Assembly: GCA_020629515.1 (NCBI GenBank)
Contig: JAHDDE010000002.1
Span: forward strand, 134,010 to 198,009
Length of the DNA: 64,000 nt
Direction of reading: 5' to 3'
From: Saprospiraceae bacterium
GTDB taxonomy: Bacteria; Bacteroidota; Bacteroidia; Chitinophagales; Saprospiraceae
Shown piece by piece: positions 29,700-38,052 of the stretch (positions within the stretch are counted from its first letter, which is position 1; each line of letters starts with the position of its first letter). The position numbers were made by a program, and so were the translations under genes. Under the pieces are notes generated by a model that was given only the letters and a program-made list of their open reading frames with translations, searched no databases and was not told where the DNA came from.

Positions 29700-30731
29700 C
29701 TATGCGCTTAATGCCTTTTTAATTCTTTTGATGAGATAGGGTCCAGCATAGATAAGACCACTGTATACTTGGATTAAGTCTGCTCCAGCGTCAATTTTTT
29801 CTTTGGCAGATTGGACATCGGTTATTCCTCCGACACCTATTAGGGGAATTTGGGACTGAGACTTTGTGCTTATATATCGGATCACTTCTGTGGATCTTTT
29901 GTTGAGTGGTCGTCCACTTAAACCTCCCGCACCGATCTGATTAATTTCTTGATCAGTAGTTTGGAGATTATCTCTTGAGATAGTTGTATTAGTAGCTATT
30001 AGCCCATCCATATTAAGTTCTATGCAGATTTCGATTACATCGTCTATTTGCTCATTGGTGAGATCTGGAGCGATCTTGAGTAGGATAGGTTTTTTCTTTT
30101 CGTATTTGCTACGCTCATCTAAGAGTGTAGAGAGAATTTTACTCAATGGCTTTTTGTCTTGGAGTTCTCTGAGGCCAGGTGTGTTAGGCGAGCTTAGATT
30201 AACTACGAAATAGTCTACGTAATCGTACAACTTCTGAAAACAGATTAGATAATCCTTATAGGCTTCATCATTTGGAGTTACTTTGTTTTTTCCAATGTTT
30301 CCCCCCAGAATGAAATCTCTATTCTTATTAAGTTTTTTCAGATTGTTGACGAGCTCATCTACGCCGCCATTGTTAAAACCCATTCGGTTGATAATGCCTT
30401 TATCGGATATTAATCTGAAAAGTCGAGGTTTGGGGTTGCCCGCTTGGCCCACAGGAGTGACCGTGCCAACTTCTATGAATCCAAACCCCAATTGAGCCAT
30501 TTCTTTGATGTACTTTCCATCTTTATCAAACCCTGCGGCAAGACCTACGGGATTTTTAAAGGTAAGTCCCCAAAGTTCTCTTTTGAGAGATTCATCATCG
30601 AGCCGAAAGGATTGCTTCAGGATGGAGGAAACGATAGGTGTTTTAGATACAATTTTGAATAATGTAGTTGTAATATGATGTGCCTTTTCTGCTTGAAAAG
30701 AGAAAAGCAAAGGTTTAATTAATTGATACAT
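29700..30731 (-). CDS. pyrD: Quinone-dependent dihydroorotate dehydrogenase
   Basis: [80 protein letters not shown]. Confidence 0.97.
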   Translation of the reverse strand: MYQLIKPLLFSFQAEKAHHITTTLFKIVSKTPIVSSILKQSFRLDDESLKRELWGLTFKNPVGLAAGFDKDGKYIKEMAQLGFGFIEVGTVTPVGQAGNPKPRLFRLISDKGIINRMGFNNGGVDELVNNLKKLNKNRDFILGGNIGKNKVTPNDEAYKDYLICFQKLYDYVDYFVVNLSSPNTPGLRELQDKKPLSKILSTLLDERSKYEKKKPILLKIAPDLTNEQIDDVIEICIELNMDGLIATNTTISRDNLQTTDQEINQIGAGGLSGRPLNKRSTEVIRYISTKSQSQIPLIGVGGITDVQSAKEKIDAGADLIQVYSGLIYAGPYLIKRIKKALSA

Positions 30732-31427
30732 TTATGAGATTGTGGATATTTCCTTTTTGAGATTTTCTAAGTCTCTTATTAATAGTCTTTTTCTATTGAA
30801 GGTGAGTAGGTTTTTAGCTTTTAACTCATTGAGGACAGTAGTAACTGTCTGGCGACTGGTTGCCGTCATGTTGGCAATTTCTTGATGTGTGATAAACTTT
30901 CTAACTACCCACTCATATCCTACTCTTTGTCCTTTTTTGCTATTGAGATCTATCAGATATTCTACGATCCTACTTCGAGAATCTTTAAATACTAAAGCTT
31001 CTAATCGCTTCTCCATTTCTAATGCTCTGCTGCCGATCAGATTCATCATGAATAAATAAAGAGGGTTATGTTCCTTGAACATTTTTTTCATTCCTTCTTT
31101 ACTAATTTCACAGATTTCTGTTGGCTCCATTGCTATGGCATAGTCTCTTCTCTTGTTATGTCCAGCGATAGCTAACTCTCCAAATATCTCTCCTGGGCCT
31201 AAAATGGCTTTAGTGATAGACTTCTCGCCATGGTGATCTGTCGCAATTTTAACCCTGCCAGAAGAAATGAAAAAAACTTTATCTGCCATTTCGGAAGGTT
31301 CAAAGATCAAATCATTCTTTTTAAACGAGTTGTAGGAATGGTTAGGAGATGGTATACCCAACTTCTTTGGGCAGAAGATCCCTTCTGCATCAATATTTTC
31401 TAAATACCAAACATTGGAATTATCCAT
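30732..31427 (-). CDS. Crp/Fnr family transcriptional regulator
   Basis: cNMP-binding fold VFFISSGRVKIATDHHGEKSITKAILGPGEIFGELAIAG; HTH FITHQEIANMTATSRQTVTTVLNELKAKNLL. Confidence 0.95.
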   Translation of the reverse strand: MDNSNVWYLENIDAEGIFCPKKLGIPSPNHSYNSFKKNDLIFEPSEMADKVFFISSGRVKIATDHHGEKSITKAILGPGEIFGELAIAGHNKRRDYAIAMEPTEICEISKEGMKKMFKEHNPLYLFMMNLIGSRALEMEKRLEALVFKDSRSRIVEYLIDLNSKKGQRVGYEWVVRKFITHQEIANMTATSRQTVTTVLNELKAKNLLTFNRKRLLIRDLENLKKEISTIS

Positions 31428-31490
31428 TAGAAATTGAGTTTAAGAAAGCCAAAATTATGAAAACTATTAATTTCTCTTTATCTCAACACA

Positions 31491-33254
31491 CTAATCTTGG
31501 TCTGGTTGCAATCGAAGGGTATCAATCAAGTCATCTAACAAAGGATTGATTTTTATCAGGTGATCATATTTTTCCTTTGCAGTATAAAGTTTCTTTTCAA
31601 CTTTGATTTCACTATCTGGGAAAAGCTCCCGATTTACATTGATTTCTATATTCAGATCATTTTGATTAAAATGATCTCTCAGAATTGAGTATAACCCAGT
31701 TTCTTGTTGTATTTCTTCTTTGGCAATAGTAGATGGTACAGATCCAATGATTTTTTTATCCTCTATGGATAGCTTTACATTTTTTAAAATAGATGAAGAG
31801 GTGGGTGATTCTTGTTGGCGAGCATACTCCATCCATATAGTATTGACTTCATCAATATTGAGTTCTTTTTGTGAGTTGGTTTTATTGTTTATTTCTTCTT
31901 GTGCTTGGCTGATGAGCGCATCTATAGAGGAAATATGGGGTGATTCTATTTTAGTGTCTTTTACTGTGATCGATGGTCGATCTATAGATTTTTTGACTTC
32001 CTCTTTTTCTATAGAGATTGGCCCTCCTCGTTCTATCTCATTGGGTTTGTCTTCTGACGGCGCAGATGGAATTGTTGGGGTAGGAGGTATAGGATCAAGA
32101 GAGGTAGAAGTAGGATTAGTTATCTGGGGTTCAGTGTTTTTTTTTTGATCAGATATTGTATGATCTGGTTCTATCTGTCTCGAGGCATAACAAATTTTTA
32201 GAAGTGCTATCTCTATGTGAAGTCTTTTATCTTTAGCTTTAGCATAATTAATGTCGCAATCATTAGACAGGGATAAGGCAGTAAGTATGGTACTATAAGT
32301 GATATGATTAGACTGCTCCATATACTTCTCCTTTAGTGCATCACTGAGCTGCATCAATCTTTGAGTAGGTTCTTGTTTGCAATACATTAGGTTGCGCAAG
32401 TGTTTGGACAATCCATTCATAAACGTGTCACCTTCAAAACCATTGGCAAGTACCTCTTCTAATAGCAACAGGAGGTTAGGCCCATCCTCTCTAAGTAACA
32501 AGTCCGTTGCTCTAAAAAAATAATCATAATCGAGAAGATTTAGATTTTCTATGACAGATTTATAGGTGATACTATTGTTACTTGCGCTTGCTATTCTATC
32601 ATATATAGATAAAGCATCTCTCATCGCCCCATCTGCTTTTTCAGCTATGGTATACAGTGCATCATATTCAGTTGAAGTTCCTTCTTGTAGGGATATTGCT
32701 TCGAGCTGTTTGATGATATCTGGAACCATAATGCGTCTAAAGTCATACAACTGACATCTACTCATTATGGTAGGCAATATTTTATGCTTTTCTGTCGTAG
32801 CCAATATAAATATGGCATAAGGAGGAGGTTCTTCTAATGTCTTGAGAAAAGCATTAAATGCTGAAGTGGTCAACATATGTACCTCATCAATTATAAATAC
32901 CTTGTATTTACCTTGTTGGGGCTGAAATCGCACTTGCTCGATGAGCGATCTCATATGTTCTACAGTATTATTAGATGCCGCATCGAGCTCCACTATATTC
33001 ATGGAGATATCAATCTGCGTATCAGCATAGCTGCCATCTACTATCGCCGCTTTTGGGTCTTTCATATTGATGACCTTAGCCAATAATCTGGCACAGGTTG
33101 TCTTACCTACTCCTCGAGGCCCACAAAACAAAAAAGCATGAGCTAACTTATCTGACAACAGCGCATTTTTGAGTGTAGAAGTGATATGCTCCTGACCCAC
33201 CACATCTTCAAATTTTTGTGGTCTATACTTCCTTGCTGAAACGATGTAACTCAT
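31491..33254 (-). CDS. dnaX: DNA polymerase III subunit gamma/tau
   Basis: MSYIVSARKYRPQKFEDVVGQEHITSTLKNALLSDKLAHAFLFCGPRGVGKTTCARLLAK, VFIIDEVHMLTTSAFNAFLKTLEEPP. Start refined from 33308 to 33254. Confidence 0.96.
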   Translation of the reverse strand: MSYIVSARKYRPQKFEDVVGQEHITSTLKNALLSDKLAHAFLFCGPRGVGKTTCARLLAKVINMKDPKAAIVDGSYADTQIDISMNIVELDAASNNTVEHMRSLIEQVRFQPQQGKYKVFIIDEVHMLTTSAFNAFLKTLEEPPPYAIFILATTEKHKILPTIMSRCQLYDFRRIMVPDIIKQLEAISLQEGTSTEYDALYTIAEKADGAMRDALSIYDRIASASNNSITYKSVIENLNLLDYDYFFRATDLLLREDGPNLLLLLEEVLANGFEGDTFMNGLSKHLRNLMYCKQEPTQRLMQLSDALKEKYMEQSNHITYSTILTALSLSNDCDINYAKAKDKRLHIEIALLKICYASRQIEPDHTISDQKKNTEPQITNPTSTSLDPIPPTPTIPSAPSEDKPNEIERGGPISIEKEEVKKSIDRPSITVKDTKIESPHISSIDALISQAQEEINNKTNSQKELNIDEVNTIWMEYARQQESPTSSSILKNVKLSIEDKKIIGSVPSTIAKEEIQQETGLYSILRDHFNQNDLNIEINVNRELFPDSEIKVEKKLYTAKEKYDHLIKINPLLDDLIDTLRLQPDQD

Positions 33255-33309
33255 TGAGTTGCGATAATACGAAGAATGTATTATTCTTTCTCTAAAGAAT
33301 GCGGTCAAT

Positions 33310-33355
33310 GTACTATTGCCCTCGGCGAGGGACTTTTGCAGTCGGCAAAAGGTAC
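33310..33355. other. Compact three-way-junction-like inverted-repeat element upstream of dnaX
   Basis: GTAC [CCCTC-GGC-GAGGG] [CTTTTGC-AGTCG-GCAAAAG] GTAC. Confidence 0.5.
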
Positions 33356-33588
33356 TGTCTTAAAAAGCATCTGATTTCTTAAAGGGAGCTACACCTACTT
33401 CACTTCTTATCATGATCAATGATCCAAAAGCATTACATATGATGCCTTTTGCAAACGCATGAGTAAGTGACTATCAATTAAAGAGTGTTGACAATTGTGG
33501 CAAGAGTGTCTCATAATTATAAAACAAATTTAACAGCCATCATGCAATTCCTCTGCACGTTGTTCCTTATTATAGCTGATATATAAAA

Positions 33589-36500
33589 ATGAATATGCAA
33601 ACGAGCTTAACCCTGGATAATAAAGAGCATCAATCTCAAAAGAAAGGGAACTATAATTATCACTATAATCGTCTTAATCCTGCTCAAAAGAAAGCAGTAG
33701 ATCAAATCGAAGGTGCAGTGATGGTCATAGCTGGTCCGGGTACGGGCAAAACTCAAATACTGGCTGTACGGATTGCCAAAATATTGGCTGAGACAGATGC
33801 TCAAGCTCATAATATACTATGTCTGACCTTTACGGATGCAGCGACTATAGCTATGCGTCGTCGGTTAGTCCAGATCATAGGAGCGGCGGCACATCAGATT
33901 CACATTTATACTTTTCATGGATTTTGCAATCAGATCATACAGGAGAACCTAGGCATTTTTGGCAATTATAGACAACTCGAGGCGCTCACTGACCTCGAGA
34001 AAGTTGATGTGTTCTCTAAGATCATGAATGACTTACCTAATGGTCATATCCTGAAAAAACTGAAGAGCGAGCCTACTTATGAGTCAAAAAGATTGGACAA
34101 CCTATTTCAGATGATGAAAAAGGAAAACTTATCTGTTGAGATTATGCAGGAGCGTATCAAAGAGTATCTGGAGCGACAAAATGATCCTGAGCATAATCCT
34201 ACTATGTTTTATCAGCGGAAGTATAAATCTTTTAATGTAGGGGATAGAAAAGAGAAAGAATGGGATAAACTCATGACAAAGATGAACGAGTTAGGTGCTG
34301 CGGTAAAGCTCTTTCCACAATATCTACAGATCATGAAGGATATGGATCGATATGACTATCAGGATATGATCCTATGGGTACTGGAGGCATTTCAGAGGGA
34401 TGATCAGCTACTTGCTAATTATCAGGAGAGATATCAGTACTTCTTGGTAGATGAATTTCAAGATACTAATGGAGCACAGAAAGCCATACTTGAACAACTT
34501 ATTTCATTCTGGTCCGATGAAAGCCCAAATGTATTCGTCGTAGGAGATGATGATCAAGCGATATACAAGTTTCAGGGAGCCAATCTCTCCAATATCAAGG
34601 AGTTAAAGAATAAGTATGACCCCAGCATGATTGTCTTGGATCAGAACTATCGATCGAGTCAAAATATATTGGATATCGCCAAGGAATTAATAGCCTTTAA
34701 TCAAGAAAGAATTGTTAATGATGATGATACACTCAACAAAGACTTACGGGCTTCTCTGGACGGTATCAAGAATCATGGCTCTAAGCCTAAAGTCGTATCC
34801 TACCCTAATAATGTCCAAGAACAATCCGATATAGCGGATCGATTATACCAAGCTTATCAAAAAGGTATCAACCTTAAGGATACTGCGATCATCTATCGCA
34901 AACACAATCAAGTAGAAAAATTAGTTGAAGTATTAGAAAAGAAAGGTGTCCCGATTAATATAAAGAGGCGTGTCAACATACTGGACGAATCACTGACACG
35001 TAATCTATTGACGATACTCAGATATATCCAAGCGGAGTATAGACGACCAAATAATGCCGAAGATCTATTATATGAATTGATGCACTATCGATTCTTCAAT
35101 ATTCGCAGTGGAGACATCGCTAAGATGTCCATACATTGTAACAAGACCAAAGGTGAAGAAAATAGAATCTATCTGCGAGACCTGCTGAGTCAACGGGGAC
35201 GGTTGACACAATTGGGCCTGGGATCAGTTGAGCAGATCCTATTTCTGGGCGAACAATTAGAAAATTGGATCAGCGATATCGCCAATGTCACCTTGCAAGT
35301 ACTATTTGAAAATATAATCAATCAAGGCCATGTACTGAGATATGTCTTAAATCTGGCCGATAAGACATGGCAATTACAAATACTCAGCACCTTATTTGAT
35401 CTGATCAAAGAAGAAATGGCTAAAGCACCAGAACTGAAACTTGAAGAATTCCTACGGATGATAGAAAAAATGAAAGCTAATAAGATCAGCTTATCACTTA
35501 ATAAAGTCGTCTATGCCGAGAGCGGAGTCAATTTTTTAACAGCTCATAGCTCCAAGGGATTGGAGTTTGATCACGTAATTATACCTGGCGTCACTAAAAA
35601 TATCTGGGATAAGAATGTGAAGACCATGTTTCAATATTCCTATCCGGACAATGTCAATGAAGATGTAGAGACAAATACTGAGGACGAGAGGCGATTGATG
35701 TATGTGGCTATGACTCGAGCCAAAAGAGAATTAGAACTGTCATTTGGATTAGAAAACGAGGCAGGTAAAGAATTAGGCAGGAGCCAATTTATCGATGAGG
35801 TATTGGAGCGCACAGACATAGAGGTTACTCCTCTAAAGGTGGAAGAAGAACGGGTGAATGAATTTCAATATTTCACACTGTTAAAACAGAACAAAGAAGT
35901 CAAACTAATCGAGCATGACTTGATAGATAAAGTGTTAGATGGATATAAATTAAGTGTTACAGGACTTAATAAGTACCTCAAATGCCCATTGACCTTTTAC
36001 TTTGAGTCTATCTTAAGGATCCCAACTGCTCGTACCAAGTATATGGGTTTTGGTAGGGCCATACATAGATCATTAGAAGAATACCACAATGACCTGAACC
36101 AATCCAAGAAGCCGTCTCAGTCCGACCTCATCCGATACTTTCACTTAGGTATGAAAAATCATCGATCCCATTTCACCGACGAAGAATATGCCAATATGAC
36201 TGCATATGGCGAGGAGATCTTACCGAAGTATTATGAAGAAAGGTTGAAAGAACAAAAGGAGGATGTACAGTTTGGATTGGAAGTGAGGGTAGATCATGCA
36301 GAGTATGCTGGTGTGCCGATCAAAGGTGTATTGGACAAAGTGACCATCTACAAGGACTATGTAGATGTGGTAGATTATAAGACGGGTAACATTTTTAACG
36401 CAAAAGCAAAAAAGAAACTCAAAGGACCAAAAGATGAGACAGAGATTGGTGGAGATTATTGGAGACAGATTGTATTCTACAAGATTCTCTTAGACTCAGA

Positions 36501-36777
36501 TAAAAAGAATAACTGGCAGATGACATCAGGGTGGATGGACTTCATAGAGCCAGAGCGCAAGACTGATAAGTTCTTCAGGGAGAAAATAATGGTAACCCCT
36601 GAGGATATCGCAAAGGTGGGCGCACAGATAACAGATACTTGGACAAAAATTCAAAATCATGAATTTGATCAAGGTTGTCAAGAGGAGGACTGTACATGGT
36701 GTTCTTTTGTAAAAAATGATTTTATCTTTCTGGATGATCATCAGGAGGATGAAGATGATGTGCAGGATCAGGGATAA
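33589..36777 (+). CDS. UvrD/Rep-family ATP-dependent helicase fused to PD-(D/E)XK nuclease domain
   Basis: VIAGPGTGKTQILAVRIAKIL, LVDEFQDTN, VGDDDQAIYKFQGA, LDQNYRS, TAHSSKGLEFDHVIIPG, YVAMTRAKRELELSF; C-terminal VVDYKTGN and CQEEDCTWC. Confidence 0.93.
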   Translation: MNMQTSLTLDNKEHQSQKKGNYNYHYNRLNPAQKKAVDQIEGAVMVIAGPGTGKTQILAVRIAKILAETDAQAHNILCLTFTDAATIAMRRRLVQIIGAAAHQIHIYTFHGFCNQIIQENLGIFGNYRQLEALTDLEKVDVFSKIMNDLPNGHILKKLKSEPTYESKRLDNLFQMMKKENLSVEIMQERIKEYLERQNDPEHNPTMFYQRKYKSFNVGDRKEKEWDKLMTKMNELGAAVKLFPQYLQIMKDMDRYDYQDMILWVLEAFQRDDQLLANYQERYQYFLVDEFQDTNGAQKAILEQLISFWSDESPNVFVVGDDDQAIYKFQGANLSNIKELKNKYDPSMIVLDQNYRSSQNILDIAKELIAFNQERIVNDDDTLNKDLRASLDGIKNHGSKPKVVSYPNNVQEQSDIADRLYQAYQKGINLKDTAIIYRKHNQVEKLVEVLEKKGVPINIKRRVNILDESLTRNLLTILRYIQAEYRRPNNAEDLLYELMHYRFFNIRSGDIAKMSIHCNKTKGEENRIYLRDLLSQRGRLTQLGLGSVEQILFLGEQLENWISDIANVTLQVLFENIINQGHVLRYVLNLADKTWQLQILSTLFDLIKEEMAKAPELKLEEFLRMIEKMKANKISLSLNKVVYAESGVNFLTAHSSKGLEFDHVIIPGVTKNIWDKNVKTMFQYSYPDNVNEDVETNTEDERRLMYVAMTRAKRELELSFGLENEAGKELGRSQFIDEVLERTDIEVTPLKVEEERVNEFQYFTLLKQNKEVKLIEHDLIDKVLDGYKLSVTGLNKYLKCPLTFYFESILRIPTARTKYMGFGRAIHRSLEEYHNDLNQSKKPSQSDLIRYFHLGMKNHRSHFTDEEYANMTAYGEEILPKYYEERLKEQKEDVQFGLEVRVDHAEYAGVPIKGVLDKVTIYKDYVDVVDYKTGNIFNAKAKKKLKGPKDETEIGGDYWRQIVFYKILLDSDKKNNWQMTSGWMDFIEPERKTDKFFREKIMVTPEDIAKVGAQITDTWTKIQNHEFDQGCQEEDCTWCSFVKNDFIFLDDHQEDEDDVQDQG

Positions 36778-36862
36778 TAAAAAATAGGCCAACACGAATG
36801 CCGACCCATTTCCTTTTATACTATTGTTTTTCATTTAGTACTTCATACTGTATTAAAGTCTT

Positions 36863-37414
36863 TCATAGTTTCTCAAATTCTATAACTTCTAAGGAGAATT
36901 CCTCATCTGCGATTCCTCTGTCATAATCGATGTATACGCTCTTGGGAAAAAAGAACCTTTCATCATATACAACTAATATTCGATCAGCTTTAAGAATAGG
37001 CTCTTCAAATACTGGCAAAAAAAATTCAATATTCTCATCTGCGGCAATTTCAATTTGATTAAAAATATTATCTAAAGTGAACAGAATTTCCATCGATCCT
37101 ATTTCACAAAATGATATAGAAGAAAAAGGCCCAATAGAACTAGAAGATTCAACTATTTTGTTTTCTTCGATTAGGAGTGTTATTTCTGTGTCGGGGCAGA
37201 TCATATTTGACTGCCTGTAAACTATTCGGTAACTATCGATACTTAAACATCTCCATTTTTGAAAAGAATTATAAAAGGATAAGTAATCTTCATCAAATTG
37301 GGGTGAGGAAGGATAATTCTCCAAACAATCTAAATAAGTATTGAAATCATGATCACAACTACAAGAAATAAAGAAAATCGAAATAAAACCCCAAAACATA
37401 TTCTTATAAGTCAT
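36863..37414 (-). CDS. Hypothetical lipoprotein
   Basis: 183 aa, signal with lipobox-like FFISCSC; no recognised domain. Confidence 0.6.
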   Translation of the reverse strand: MTYKNMFWGFISIFFISCSCDHDFNTYLDCLENYPSSPQFDEDYLSFYNSFQKWRCLSIDSYRIVYRQSNMICPDTEITLLIEENKIVESSSSIGPFSSISFCEIGSMEILFTLDNIFNQIEIAADENIEFFLPVFEEPILKADRILVVYDERFFFPKSVYIDYDRGIADEEFSLEVIEFEKL

Positions 37415-37689
37415 TTTTTACAAATTGTCGATCCAGTAATTATATCCATTGAAAATTAAAATATCTATCATGGCGGCAGTTTTTGTATTTCTGTAGTCAT
37501 TTGATATAAAGCTACTCTTGAATAGTCCATAAGTATAGATATTTCTATCTGATTTACGTCAACTGCAGTTCCATGATTGAGAGGGTCTTGCACATGATTC
37601 TAACATAAGTCTTGACTCTCTCTTATAATAAATGAATCAAGCAAACTAAAAAATTCCCTTTATTTGAAGGGTCAAATTATATAGAGACT

Positions 37690-38052
37690 ATGAAAATATT
37701 TCACTATTTCTTGGCCTTTTTATTCTTAGTATTTGCTTTGGTGCAGTACAATGACCCAGATTACTATATGTGGATGCCACCCTATTTATTAGTGGCATAT
37801 ATTTCACTTAAAGCTGCCCTACTTAAGTACCATAAACTATGGTGCGGCATGTTGCTCTTCTTATTTGGGGTATGGATGAGTTTATATATGCCACATATCT
37901 ATCAGTGGTTTAAGGATGGCATGCCATCTATAGCGGAGTCGATGAAAGCTGAATCACCCTATATAGAATTAGCCCGAGAATTTTTTGGACTGTTACTTTG
38001 TTTTATAGCAACAGGCTACTTTTTTATCTTAGCATCCAAATCTTCAAAATGA
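37690..38052 (+). CDS. TMEM220-like small membrane protein
   Basis: FALVQYNDPDYYMWMPPYLLVAYISL...: QYNDPD motif of the transmembrane 220 family. Confidence 0.7.
   Translation: MKIFHYFLAFLFLVFALVQYNDPDYYMWMPPYLLVAYISLKAALLKYHKLWCGMLLFLFGVWMSLYMPHIYQWFKDGMPSIAESMKAESPYIELAREFFGLLLCFIATGYFFILASKSSK

Noticed and set aside
37998-38048. Longer start of the zinc metalloprotease overlapping the TMEM220-like gene
   Set aside because: A normal signal peptide (MKAFLISIAVFFISISIAAQ) begins at 38049.
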